Positions 54,157-62,942 are shown, counted from the first letter of the stretch. The stretch is 64,000 bases of DNA from Ruminococcus sp. YE282 (GCA_900101355.1 FMUV01000006.1:1-64000); one strand, 5' to 3'. The notes: generated from the sequence alone by a model not told the origin. Numbers and translations are program-made.

Positions 54157-55893
54157 ATGGATATGATAAATCTTACAATTAACGGAATTCCTGTATCGGT
54201 GCCGAAAGGTTATACTATTTTGCAGGCTGCAAAGGCAGCAAAAATTGAAATTCCTACTCTCTGCTATTTAAAGGAAATAAATTGTATCGGTTCTTGCCGT
54301 GTCTGTATGGTTGAAGTAAAAGGCAGACGAGGACTAACCGCAGCTTGTGTAATTCCGGCAGAAGACGGAATGGAGGTTTTAACAAATACTCCAAAGGTAA
54401 GGGCTTCAAGAAAAACAACTATTGAACTTTTGCTCTCTACCCATCATAAAAAATGTTTATCTTGTATCAGAAACAACCACTGTGAACTTCAAAAACTTGC
54501 AATGGAATACAATGTTGATGAAGACAGATTCCCGTCAGAAGAACCGGTATATGAGATTGACGACCAATCTCCGTATATCGTTCGTGATAACAATAAGTGT
54601 GTAAATTGTATGCGTTGTGTTTCGGTTTGCAAAAATGTGCAGTCTGTGTCTGTTATCGGACCTATTCGCCGCGGATATAAAGTGCACGTTGGTTCACCGT
54701 TTGACAGAAGTCTCAATGATTCGCCGTGTGTTGGCTGCGGACAGTGTATTGTAAGTTGTCCCGTCGGCGCTTTATACGAAAAGAGCAATGTAGATGAAGT
54801 GTGGGAGGCTCTTGCCGACCCCGATAAATATGTTGTGTTCTACACTGCTCCGTCAATCAGGGCTACTCTTGGAGAAAGTTTTGATATGCCGATAGGTACC
54901 AATGTTGAGGGAAAGATGGTTTCGGCAATTCGCAGACTTGGTGTAGACAAGATATTTAATATGGACTTTACAGCCGACCTTACAATACTTGAGGAGGCTA
55001 ACGAACTTGTGCAGAGAATCACCAATCACGAAACTTTGCCGATGTTCACTTCCTGCTGTCCAGGCTGGGTTAAATTTGCCGAGCATTACTATCCGGAAAT
55101 GCTTCCGCACCTGTCAAGCTGCAAATCACCTCAGGCAATGTTTGGCGCAATATTAAAAAGCTATTACGCAGAAAAATACAACATCGACCCCGAAAAAATG
55201 TTTGTTGTCAGCGTTATTCCCTGTACAGGTAAAAAATTTGAGGTAACACGTCAGGAACTTCGCTCAAAGGAATTTGACGATGTTGACGTTGCACTTACAA
55301 CGAGAGAGCTTGCAAGGATGATAAAGAGCACAGGCATTGACTTTGCAGACCTGGAAGATGAAGATTATGACGCTCCGTTCAACAAAGCAACGGGCGGTGG
55401 CGCAATATTCGGTGCAACAGGCGGTGTCCTTGAAGCTGCTTTGCGTACTGCGGCAAGAATGCTTGACGGCGATTTTAAGGCTGTTGAATTTAAAGAGGTA
55501 AGAGGTCCCGAACAGATTAGAGAAGCAAAGTACGAAGTTGCGGGAGTTGAAGTTAAGGTTGCAGTGACCTCAGGGCTTGGTAATGCAAGAAAACTGATTG
55601 AAAAAATAAAAAGCGGTGAAGCAGACTACCAAATGGTTGAGGTTATGGCTTGTCCGGGTGGTTGCATTAATGGCGGAGGTCAGCCGATTAGAAGCGATAA
55701 AGTCAGCAATTATGTTGATTATAAGGCACTTCGCTCTAAGGCGCTTTATAATTATGATGAAAATTGTGCACTTAGAAGCAGTGACGAGAGCCCCGTGGTT
55801 AAGATGATTTATGAAGATTATTTTGAAAAACCCGGAACGCATAAGGCTCACGAACTTCTTCATACCACATATTTGCCGAGAGGGAATCACTGA
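54157..55893 (+). CDS. hydA: [FeFe]-hydrogenase catalytic subunit HydA
   Basis: A 578-residue catalytic subunit. N-terminal [2Fe-2S] (C36, C47, C50, C64), a His-Cys3 cluster (THHKKCLSCIRNNHC, about 95-109), two [4Fe-4S] sites (CVNCMRCVSVCK and CVGCGQCIVSCP), then the H-cluster domain with TSCCPGW (298-304), IPCTGKK (354-360) and MACPGGCINGGGQP (497-510). The second motif has Ile where many have Met. The order hydC-hydB-hydA fits an electron-bifurcating enzyme that makes H2 from NADH plus reduced ferredoxin. The ATG at 54157 has AAGGAGGGG upstream. Confidence 0.96.
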   Translation: MDMINLTINGIPVSVPKGYTILQAAKAAKIEIPTLCYLKEINCIGSCRVCMVEVKGRRGLTAACVIPAEDGMEVLTNTPKVRASRKTTIELLLSTHHKKCLSCIRNNHCELQKLAMEYNVDEDRFPSEEPVYEIDDQSPYIVRDNNKCVNCMRCVSVCKNVQSVSVIGPIRRGYKVHVGSPFDRSLNDSPCVGCGQCIVSCPVGALYEKSNVDEVWEALADPDKYVVFYTAPSIRATLGESFDMPIGTNVEGKMVSAIRRLGVDKIFNMDFTADLTILEEANELVQRITNHETLPMFTSCCPGWVKFAEHYYPEMLPHLSSCKSPQAMFGAILKSYYAEKYNIDPEKMFVVSVIPCTGKKFEVTRQELRSKEFDDVDVALTTRELARMIKSTGIDFADLEDEDYDAPFNKATGGGAIFGATGGVLEAALRTAARMLDGDFKAVEFKEVRGPEQIREAKYEVAGVEVKVAVTSGLGNARKLIEKIKSGEADYQMVEVMACPGGCINGGGQPIRSDKVSNYVDYKALRSKALYNYDENCALRSSDESPVVKMIYEDYFEKPGTHKAHELLHTTYLPRGNH

Positions 55894-55991
55894 CAGTAAT
55901 AATCAAATCGGATTCTGCCAATTGGCAGCGGAGAAATATTGTAAAAGTCCTTTTTGAAATTAATTAAAATATATAATTATAAATAATACAG

Positions 55992-56026
55992 ATGTCCCTC
56001 ACTCCTAAGTCGGCGGGGGACATTTT
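55992..56026 (+). terminator. Terminator after hydCBA
   Basis: ATGTCCC (55992-55998) pairs with GGGACAT (56016-56022), followed by TTTT. Confidence 0.75.
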
Positions 56027-56037
56027 AAATTCTGGTT

Positions 56038-56129
56038 AGGATTAGATGCTCCGCTAAAATTCTGAGGAGTCACATTCCTGAGATGTTTATAGTCGGTTGA
56101 AAATTCTGCTTTTTGCAAACAAAATAAGT
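56038..56129. repeat. Dispersed intergenic repeat, copy C
   Basis: It shares with copy A the blocks CTCCG/CACCG, TCTGAGGAG, CGGTTG and TTCTGCTTTTTGC followed by CAAA. No coding potential is seen. Confidence 0.4.
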
Positions 56130-56150
56130 ACGATTCTGTTTTAAAAATCA

Positions 56151-56194
56151 AAGACATGGTCATTACGGAAGATTCCGCAGACTATGTCTTTTGT
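56151..56194 (+). terminator. Second terminator after hydCBA
   Basis: AAGACATGGTC (56151-56161) pairs with GACTATGTCTT with one mismatch and an inner CGGAA/TTCCG stem, then TTG and T-rich sequence. Confidence 0.65.
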
Positions 56195-56373
56195 TTGTTG
56201 TTTTTCTATTGAAGAATTATATCAATTCGATTTTTATATTATATAGGCATTATTTAGACGTTTTTAACAAAATTACTTTAAAAAGTTTTACAATGAAATT
56301 TTGATTATGTTGCAAATGCAATTGATTTGTTATTATAGCTTATGTACAATATAGATGATGAATTTGAATAGAG

Positions 56374-56473
56374 ATAAGCATTGATATATAATTGAGTTTT
56401 TTGTAATTTTGTGGAGTTTTAAAATAAACATAATTTGTTGAAGTTTTCTTTTATTTGTTATGTCAATGCTTAT
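56374..56473. repeat. 14-bp inverted repeat in an AT-rich gap
   Basis: ATAAGCATTGATAT (56374-56387) and ATGTCAATGCTTAT (56460-56473) are inverted copies with one mismatch, 72 bp apart. No gene is seen within. The rest of 56195-56520 is very AT-rich with no feature I can name. Confidence 0.4.
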
Positions 56474-56524
56474 TTCTTTATAACTTTGATACATTCCTTC
56501 TATAATCCAATATACCCCCTAAGA

Positions 56525-56557
56525 AGCAACCGAACAAAGCGTCGGTTGCTTTTTTTG
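56525..56557 (+). terminator. Rightward terminator before the convergent hydrogenase operon
   Basis: AGCAACCGA pairs with TCGGTTGCT around ACAAAGCG-like loop bases, followed by seven T. It suggests a + strand transcript ends here, either hydCBA readthrough or an unrecognised RNA from 56195-56520. Confidence 0.7.
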
Positions 56558-56573
56558 TGTGGTTTTTGCAAAA

Positions 56574-56601
56574 AAAGGTGAGCGTATTTGCGCTCACCTT
56601 T
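56574..56601. terminator. Terminator of the - strand hydrogenase operon
   Basis: AAAGGTGAGCG (56574-56584) pairs perfectly with CGCTCACCTTT (56591-56601); the - strand end continues into A/T-rich sequence with six T. Confidence 0.8.
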
Positions 56602-56618
56602 TGAATGTATATATCTAT

Positions 56619-58043
56619 TTACTTTAGCACTGAAATAGCGTCTAAAATCGTTTTTTCAAGTGCTTCTTTTCCGTATTTATCCACCTGGGCTTTGTTTTTC
56701 TCGCCGTGAGTAAGGCATCCTGCACCGCCGATACAACCTCCGACGCACGCCATGCCCTCAATAAAGTTTTCTTTCAAAACATTTTTTCTCTTTTTAAGCA
56801 GAGCCTTTTTGCACTCCTCAATTCCGTCACATGAAATTGCGTTAAGCTCAAAATCTTCAAGCCCCTGTTCCTTAAGACCTTCGGCAACGGCGTCGGCAAG
56901 TCCTCCGCAGCGGGCAAAAATTCTGCCAAAATATGAGGCGTTGTCAAGAACATCTTCATCAAGCGTTGTAATATCAATATCTCGGCTGTCAAACAAAGCC
57001 TGAAGTTCCTCAAAAGTAAGCACGGAATCAATATACGGCTTTACAGAATCAAGCTGAGCTTCTGCCTTTTTGGCAACGCACGGTCCTATGAATACAATTT
57101 TTGCGTTTTCGGTTGTGTCCTTAATGTATTTTGAAATGGCAGCCATAGGGGAGAGGTTGTGCGAAACATATTGTTTTAACTCAGGGTATGCCTTGTTAAC
57201 ATAGGACACAAACGCAGGACAGCATGAGCTTGTCAAAAATCCTTTTTCGGCAAGTTCTTTTGATTCTGCCTGAGCAACCATATCGGCACCCAAAGCGGCT
57301 TCAACAACCGTATGGAAACCGAGTTCTTTTAACCCGCTTATAACCTGACCAAGTTTTGCATATGTAAACTGGCTCGAAATTGACGGAGCGACAACAGCAT
57401 ACAGCTTATATTTTTTGCCTTGTTCGCTTTTCTTAATCAAGTCAATAACATTTAAAATATATGATTTATCTGTAATTGCGCCGAACGGGCACTGATACAC
57501 ACAGGCTCCGCATGAAATGCAGGTATTGTTATCAATTGAAGCGGCATTTTCTTCGTTAATTGCGATAGCCTTGATTTTGCAGGCATTCTGGCACGGCCTT
57601 TTTCGATTAATAATGGCTGTGTATGGACAGACTTTTGCGCATTGTCCGCACTCAACGCATTTTGACTTGTCAATATGTGCAACGTGGTTATTGTCATATG
57701 AAATAGCTCCTCGTTTGCACACATCCTCACATCTGTGGGCAAGGCATCCTCTGCAAGAATCTGTAACCTCATATCCGGCTGCGGGGCATTCGTCACACGC
57801 AATGTCAATAACTTCTACCACATTTGGATTTTCTTTGTTTCCGCCCATAGCCAACTTAACCCGTTCGCCAAGAATAGCACGTTCCTTGTAAACGCAGCAT
57901 CTCATAGTCGGAGTTTTGCCCGGAACTATGATTTTCGGAATGTCCACAAGTTTTTCAAGTAAGGTTTCATTCCATGCTTGTCTGGCAACTTCCCTGAGCA
58001 CCTTATATTTAAGGTGTTGGACTTTGGTGTCAAATTTTCTCAT
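56619..58043 (-). CDS. hydA2: Second [FeFe]-hydrogenase (HydA2-like, monomeric)
   Basis: A 474-residue hydrogenase-like protein. Fe-S motifs: CRGCLAHRCEDVC (97-109), CVECGQCAKVCP (129-140) and CISCGACVYQCP (175-186). H-cluster motifs: TSSCCPAF (271-278), GPCVAKKAEAQ (320-330) and MACVGGCIGGAGC (431-443), all four cluster cysteines present. No NuoE or NuoF partners, so it probably uses ferredoxin. It resembles HydA2 of Ruminococcus albus and is the last gene of the - strand operon. AAGGAG precedes the ATG. Confidence 0.9.
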   Translation of the reverse strand: MRKFDTKVQHLKYKVLREVARQAWNETLLEKLVDIPKIIVPGKTPTMRCCVYKERAILGERVKLAMGGNKENPNVVEVIDIACDECPAAGYEVTDSCRGCLAHRCEDVCKRGAISYDNNHVAHIDKSKCVECGQCAKVCPYTAIINRKRPCQNACKIKAIAINEENAASIDNNTCISCGACVYQCPFGAITDKSYILNVIDLIKKSEQGKKYKLYAVVAPSISSQFTYAKLGQVISGLKELGFHTVVEAALGADMVAQAESKELAEKGFLTSSCCPAFVSYVNKAYPELKQYVSHNLSPMAAISKYIKDTTENAKIVFIGPCVAKKAEAQLDSVKPYIDSVLTFEELQALFDSRDIDITTLDEDVLDNASYFGRIFARCGGLADAVAEGLKEQGLEDFELNAISCDGIEECKKALLKKRKNVLKENFIEGMACVGGCIGGAGCLTHGEKNKAQVDKYGKEALEKTILDAISVLK

Positions 58044-58073
58044 CGTTTTAGCACTCCTTAAAATTAACTTACC

Positions 58074-59246
58074 TTAAAAATAACTCACCTTAATTTTCTT
58101 TCCCATTTGTTTCAGAGCTTTTGAAAGTTCCTGAACCAAGTTCATTTTTATGTTAAAGTTAATAGGTAAATCGGGATTTTGATGAGCGGGGTTTACCGCT
58201 CTTCCAACATAAAAGTTAATGTCGGTGGCTTCTTCAAAAAGCAGTCTGCAAATCTTTGAAGCACCGTCGTTATTTAAACTCCATATTTCATATTTTTCAT
58301 TGTCACTCAAATAGTCCTTGGCATATTCAAGAACTTTGTTTATTGTTATAACGCCCTCTGTCACCAAATCAACGCCCTCAATTTCTGCCGTAGGGGGAAC
58401 ATCACTGCTTTCATAATTTAGTGTTGCTCTGATTGGTTTTCCAAGCCATTTTGCGGCAATTGACGAGGTTGTGCCGCCGCATACAATATGTTTGCCGCCT
58501 TTAGAGAAAAACAAGCTCATCATTCTGTCGCAGTCATCACGGTTGGATGGCGGTCCAAAAAGCAGATTCATAGGAACTCTTTTTCTTATTCTGACTACGC
58601 ACGCTGTTGCGTCATCACCCGGTTCACCGCCGTAAAGTTTGTTGCACTCATCAACAAGAATTGTAGATAAAGTTTTTGCAGTGTATCCGGCAGGTGCAAG
58701 GCTTTGCATGAACTCTGCAATGTCGTCTCGTTTCCAGCCAAAATTATATGCAATACCGATGCCTGCATGAGGGCATCCGTCACTCATAGCTATAAAAATA
58801 TCATTTTCCTGAAGTCTGATAACCGACTTGTAGATTTGCTTTCCACCTATACTCATTTCTGTTTCGGGATAATTGTATACTTCTTCGTTGCGAATGAGTA
58901 TAATGTGCGGATTGTCGAATTGTATCAGTTCGGCAGTCTTGTTGTCAATAAGATGTATTATAGTAAACGTAGAATATGCAACGCCTCTTACCGAACATAC
59001 CGGCAACGTTGCCGCAATTGTAGAAACACATTCTTCAAGCGACAAGCCCTCTGCCATCATTGTAGATATAATTTTGGATGTCAGCGTTGAAAGAATACTC
59101 GCCTTAACGCCGCTTCCGAGTCCGTCCGCAAGCACAATAACCGTTGAGTTTTCACCTTGCTCAACAATGTCAACATGGTCACCGCAAAGCTGTTCGCCGT
59201 AATGAAATATACTTTTGTATCCGATATCAGCACATAAATCATTCAT
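58074..59246 (-). CDS. SpoIIE-type PP2C phosphatase linked to hydrogenases
   Basis: A 390-residue cytosolic phosphatase with metal-binding Asp in VIVLADGLGSGVKASILSTL, IFIAMSDGCPHAGIG and GEPGDDATACVVRIRKR. A C-terminal region of about 140 residues (SLFFSKGGKHIVCGGTTSSI onward) has no domain I recognise. The start at 59246 overlaps the sensor gene by 8 bp and has AAGGAG upstream. It is the likely output of the sensor, dephosphorylating an unknown Ser/Thr protein, for example an anti-sigma antagonist. Confidence 0.85.
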   Translation of the reverse strand: MNDLCADIGYKSIFHYGEQLCGDHVDIVEQGENSTVIVLADGLGSGVKASILSTLTSKIISTMMAEGLSLEECVSTIAATLPVCSVRGVAYSTFTIIHLIDNKTAELIQFDNPHIILIRNEEVYNYPETEMSIGGKQIYKSVIRLQENDIFIAMSDGCPHAGIGIAYNFGWKRDDIAEFMQSLAPAGYTAKTLSTILVDECNKLYGGEPGDDATACVVRIRKRVPMNLLFGPPSNRDDCDRMMSLFFSKGGKHIVCGGTTSSIAAKWLGKPIRATLNYESSDVPPTAEIEGVDLVTEGVITINKVLEYAKDYLSDNEKYEIWSLNNDGASKICRLLFEEATDINFYVGRAVNPAHQNPDLPINFNIKMNLVQELSKALKQMGKKIKVSYF

Positions 59247-60924
59247 CTGCGATAGACTCCTTAAGCTTTGATAATGCAATTTTTGTTTCAGCCGCTGTTT
59301 CACCAAGTAATGAAGCAATTTCCTGAACAATTCTCATCTGTTTGTCAACAACTTTATCTGCTACTTCAACGGTTTGTCGGCTGATTTCTTCTTTCTTTTG
59401 GTGTTCGTTTTCTTCCTCGGTAACATCGGTCATAATACAGATAAGCATATGGCTCTCTTTTGCGGGAATAACTGTTTGCTCAACAAATCTGTTATATTCT
59501 GCAAGATAAATTCTGTCGTTATAAATTCCTTTTTGGGTTTGTTGAACCTTCATAAATATGCCCGGGTCAAGTATTCGTACGACTTGGTCGCCGAGTACAT
59601 CGGATTCTGAGCGCAGATTTAAAATCTTTAATGCGGCAGAATTAATTTGCTGAACTTCAAGAGCGTCGTTAAGAACAATCAAGCCGTTTGGAGTGTTTTT
59701 AACAATTGTATCGGAAAAACTTTCAGCTTTGTCTTTGAGATACGGCAAACACATTGAAATTTCTGCTTTACCCTGAAAAATTGCAATCGCTTTTTCGCGG
59801 CAGGTGTCATATCCGCAGGAACCGCAGTTTAATTCCTGTTCGGGTGAGAATTTTCCCATTTGATGCAATATGTTTTGAATTTCATACTCTGATGGGATTT
59901 TAGATTTTAATTCTATAATAGAAAAATATTTTCTTATATCGGCTGCATCAGGCTGTGAAACGTCAAAGTCTTTGTCTCCGGCAAAGTTTGCAACTGCCAT
60001 ATAATCTTTTACGGGACTGCGGTGATATTTTTCCATAACGGGGCCGCCAATGCAGCTTCCCACACAAGATGACATCTCAATAAAACAATTGTGAATTTTT
60101 CCGCTTTCAATATCCTGAAGAGCGGCAATGCAGTTTTCTACCCCGTCAATGGCAAGATATGTATAGTTTGGATTATCTTTTGCCATAGTTTTAAGAATAC
60201 CGCCTGTGGTTGGGAAAAATCGTGCCTTGCTTTCTTCAATTTTTGTAATTTCTTTATTTAGCTCAATGTTTTCTTTTTTAAACCATTCTGTAAGTTCCTC
60301 AAAGGTCAGCACTGCGTCAACAATATCGTCATAGTGTTCCGCTTCATCCTTTTTTGCTACGCAAGGACCGATAAATACTGTCTTTGCGTTAGGAATACGT
60401 TGCTTTATGTCTTTGCAGTGAGCCTGCATAGGGGAAAGAACGTCCGCAAGACATTCAAGTTCCTTTGGAAAATATTTTTGAATAAGCAAATTAATTGAGT
60501 GACAGCAAGACGATATTATTACATCTCTGTTGTCTTCGTCAACCATTCTGTCATACTCTTTTTTTACAATGGTCGCACCGATTGCGGTTTCTTCCGCATC
60601 ATAAAATCCAAGTTTTTTTAAGGCTTCTCTCATAGCACCAATGCCGACGCCGTCGTAATTAGCAATGAAAGACGGTGCAAGACTTACAACGACGGGATTT
60701 CCGCTTTGAATAAGAACGCGAACTTTTTCTGTTTCATCAACAATCTGTTTCGCGTTCTGTGGACAGACCACAAAGCAATGACCGCACAGAATACATTCGT
60801 TATTGATAATATGTGCTTGGTTTCCCGAAAACCGAATTGATTTTACAGGACAATGGCGTATGCATTTGTAGCAGTTCTTACAATTTGATTTTTTCAGCGT
60901 CAAACAGTCCTGCACTTTTATCAC
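59239..60924 (-). CDS. hydS: Sensory [FeFe]-hydrogenase-like protein with PAS domain (HydS-like)
   Basis: A 561-residue protein. Order: N-terminal 2x[4Fe-4S] ferredoxin (residues 15-54, CKNCYKCIRHCPVK and CILCGHCFVVCP); H-cluster domain with VIISSCCHSI, GPCVAKKDEAE (186-196) and MSSCVGSCIGG (284-294); a [4Fe-4S] domain CGSCGYDTC (367-375); a PAS domain (about 405-500); and a C-terminal helix. In L1 the usual Pro after CC is His, and L3 has Ser for Gly. All four H-cluster cysteines remain. No kinase domain is present. This is the group C / HydS architecture proposed to sense H2. Confidence 0.88.
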   Translation of the reverse strand: MIKVQDCLTLKKSNCKNCYKCIRHCPVKSIRFSGNQAHIINNECILCGHCFVVCPQNAKQIVDETEKVRVLIQSGNPVVVSLAPSFIANYDGVGIGAMREALKKLGFYDAEETAIGATIVKKEYDRMVDEDNRDVIISSCCHSINLLIQKYFPKELECLADVLSPMQAHCKDIKQRIPNAKTVFIGPCVAKKDEAEHYDDIVDAVLTFEELTEWFKKENIELNKEITKIEESKARFFPTTGGILKTMAKDNPNYTYLAIDGVENCIAALQDIESGKIHNCFIEMSSCVGSCIGGPVMEKYHRSPVKDYMAVANFAGDKDFDVSQPDAADIRKYFSIIELKSKIPSEYEIQNILHQMGKFSPEQELNCGSCGYDTCREKAIAIFQGKAEISMCLPYLKDKAESFSDTIVKNTPNGLIVLNDALEVQQINSAALKILNLRSESDVLGDQVVRILDPGIFMKVQQTQKGIYNDRIYLAEYNRFVEQTVIPAKESHMLICIMTDVTEEENEHQKKEEISRQTVEVADKVVDKQMRIVQEIASLLGETAAETKIALSKLKESIADE

Positions 60925-61181
60925 TCACTTTCTTTTTCTAATCTTGTAAGCACGTTTTCGTTAAAAAAGCTTTCAAAACTATCCGGTGTTACTCCGGTAA
61001 AAATATCATCGTCAATCTGAATCGTAACACCTATGCGATTGCACTTCCCGATACAAAAACTTCCTGCAAGTGTAACCTCGTTATCCAGATTATATTTTTC
61101 AACAGCATTTTGAAATAACTTTACAAGTTGTTCACTGCCCTTGAGATGACAGGACGAACCAACACAGATTTGTATTATCAT
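60921..61181 (-). CDS. Small thioredoxin-like [2Fe-2S] ferredoxin, second copy
   Basis: An 86-residue NuoE-type thioredoxin-fold ferredoxin. Ligands: CVGSSCHLKGSEQLVKLF and AGSFCIGKCNRIGVTIQ. It is a paralogue of the next gene upstream, about 40% alike by eye. It overlaps both neighbours by 4 bp, so translation is coupled. It may carry electrons to or from the sensor. Confidence 0.85.
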   Translation of the reverse strand: MIIQICVGSSCHLKGSEQLVKLFQNAVEKYNLDNEVTLAGSFCIGKCNRIGVTIQIDDDIFTGVTPDSFESFFNENVLTRLEKESE

Positions 61182-61423
61182 AGCTGCACCTTAGCCTTGA
61201 CTGATTTTGCAAAAAAGTCTTCTACTGTGTTCGGAGTTACGGAATGAAATTCATCATCAACCGTCACACAAACTCCCTGCTGACATTTGTTCATACAAAA
61301 AGTTCCGCCTAGTTCAACTTTATCGCCCAGGTTATTTTTTTCGATAAGTTCCTGAAGCAGATGCACCACTTGGCGTGAACCCTTAATGTGGCAGGAAGAA
61401 CCTATACATACTGTAATTTTCAT
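61178..61423 (-). CDS. Small thioredoxin-like [2Fe-2S] ferredoxin, first copy
   Basis: An 81-residue protein with CIGSSCHIKGSRQVVHLLQE and GGTFCMNKCQQGVCVTVDDE, again the four-Cys [2Fe-2S] thioredoxin fold. AAAGGAGAGAGA precedes the ATG. An extra Cys lies two residues past the fourth ligand position. It starts 26 bp after the kinase-like gene. Confidence 0.87.
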   Translation of the reverse strand: MKITVCIGSSCHIKGSRQVVHLLQELIEKNNLGDKVELGGTFCMNKCQQGVCVTVDDEFHSVTPNTVEDFFAKSVKAKVQL

Positions 61424-61449
61424 TGTCTCTCTCCTTTTAATTTTGTTAT

Positions 61450-62199
61450 TTATTCGTAGTCAACAACATTTACCCAATTAAGTAAAAAATCCCGCTCATG
61501 TTCATTGCTCTCAATTAACCTTGATGCTGCAACAATCGGCATCCATTTTTGCACGTATTGTTTTGCCGTATTACTTTTTTGACAGAACAGTTTTAGATAC
61601 TCATTAGCAGTATTTTTATCATATCCAAGATAGAGTGAAAGGTACGTTTGTGCTGCGTCGGCAGAAGCATTGCCCTGCGCAGCGTGCGACCAATCAATAA
61701 TATACGGCGTGCCGTTGTCAGTAATTATCACATTAGGCGGACAAAAATCTCCGTGACAGACTTTATTGTGCTTTGGCATTCCCTCAAGGCGTGTATGTAA
61801 ATCAAATCTTGTGATTGCATCAAGGTCTGTTGCCATTATTTTGTAATTCATCTTATCTTTAAGCTTATTAAGAAGTCTGCAAGTCTTAGTATGAATTTCA
61901 ACTTGGAGATTTACGAGCATTTCAAGATATTTTTCTGTTTCATCTTTATTTTCTTTCATAAACTGTGAGAGTGTTTTTCCTTTGATGTATTGAGAAACAA
62001 TAGCCCATTTTCCGTCAACCATAGTAACTTCAAGAATTTTTGGTATATTAAGCCCGATTTCTTCAATTCTTGCCTGATTAAGAGCTTCGTTGAGCACATC
62101 GGCTTTTGAGTAATTGTTGTTAAAAACTTTAACACACTTGTCTCCGTCACGATAAATGGTTTTGGTATTTCGTACTGCTATGACTCTGTCAAGGTTCAT
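61450..62199 (-). CDS. APH/choline-kinase-like phosphotransferase
   Basis: A 249-residue kinase-fold protein. Brenner-type catalytic loop HGDFCPPNVIITDN with Asp, then the metal-binding IDWSHAAQGN; the N-terminal lobe has YRDGDKCVKVF with the expected ATP-binding Lys. Such proteins phosphorylate small molecules (aminoglycosides, choline, homoserine) or proteins. The substrate is unknown. GGAGGAACAAG precedes the ATG. It is the first gene of the hydrogen-sensing operon, 26 bp from the ferredoxin, making a functional link likely. Confidence 0.8.
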   Translation of the reverse strand: MNLDRVIAVRNTKTIYRDGDKCVKVFNNNYSKADVLNEALNQARIEEIGLNIPKILEVTMVDGKWAIVSQYIKGKTLSQFMKENKDETEKYLEMLVNLQVEIHTKTCRLLNKLKDKMNYKIMATDLDAITRFDLHTRLEGMPKHNKVCHGDFCPPNVIITDNGTPYIIDWSHAAQGNASADAAQTYLSLYLGYDKNTANEYLKLFCQKSNTAKQYVQKWMPIVAASRLIESNEHERDFLLNWVNVVDYE

Positions 62200-62518
62200 C
62201 TTGTTCCTCCAATTAATTCTATATTATCAATCATTTATATTTTAACATAAATTAAATTACATTTCTACCGATTTAAATAAAATATTTACGAATTACATAG
62301 TTTTTACAGCATTTTTGACAATATAAAACATAGATTTTGAAATAATAATCAGTAAAAAACTTCACAAAACCCTATTAAGAAACTTGTAAAACGAATCTAT
62401 AAATAAAGGATCTAAAAAGGGCTCTAATAAAAGTTGGAATAATAAATAGCCTTAAAGATATTTGAAGTATTACTTTTTAGTATAGTATATTTTATGAGTT
62501 TAGATGACTAAATAAAAT

Positions 62519-62548
62519 ACGCTCAAGCAACTATTGCTGCTTGAGCGT
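62519..62548 (-). terminator. Terminator, - strand, ending the unexplained region
   Basis: ACGCTCAAGCA (62519-62529) pairs perfectly with TGCTTGAGCGT (62538-62548). On the - strand it is followed by ATTTTATTT. It lies about 800 nt downstream of the promoter at 63315-63343. Confidence 0.7.
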
Positions 62549-62675
62549 TTAATATCTGAATTGTGATGAAAATTTCACTTCAACAGATGAAATTTATTTT
62601 GATTCCGTAATTGGGGATAGTTAACTGTACTTTGGACTCACCCCTTAATCAAAATTTTATTGTTTTGTTTAAGAA

Positions 62676-62942
62676 TTAAGTATTACATTGGAATAATCTC
62701 CTGCTAAAATACTCTGTAAATTTACAATTATTAATAATATATTAACTATAAAGATTCAAAATATTTTATTTAATCATTTGATTTTCGATTCTTACGTTAT
62801 TTGTCATTAAAATTAACGAAAAACTATTTCATTAATGTAAACTTAATATGTCATTGGAAAAATCTCCAATCGAATTATTTTATGTATCCGTACTTAGTTA
62901 CACTAAGCAAAAGCTTAAATTCTCATTGGTCCAACCACCGTA
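62676..62942 (-). repeat. Three related ribosome-site-like repeats
   Basis: On the - strand three copies share the pattern G-rich site, about 5-9 nt, CCAATG, A-rich, TTAAG: at 62914-62942, 62843-62870 and 62676-62704. Each CCAATG opens a reading frame of one to three codons (M-stop, MTY-stop, MRI-stop). Spacing is irregular (about 70 and 170 bp). The surrounding 62200-63212 is very AT-rich with no longer credible gene. Confidence 0.45.

Noticed and set aside
59239..60924. HydS as a histidine kinase
   Set aside because: The C-terminus after the PAS domain is a short helix with no H-box, N-box or G-box.
62676..62942. CRISPR-like array
   Set aside because: Only three diverged copies with irregular spacing (about 70 and 170 bp) and no cas genes.
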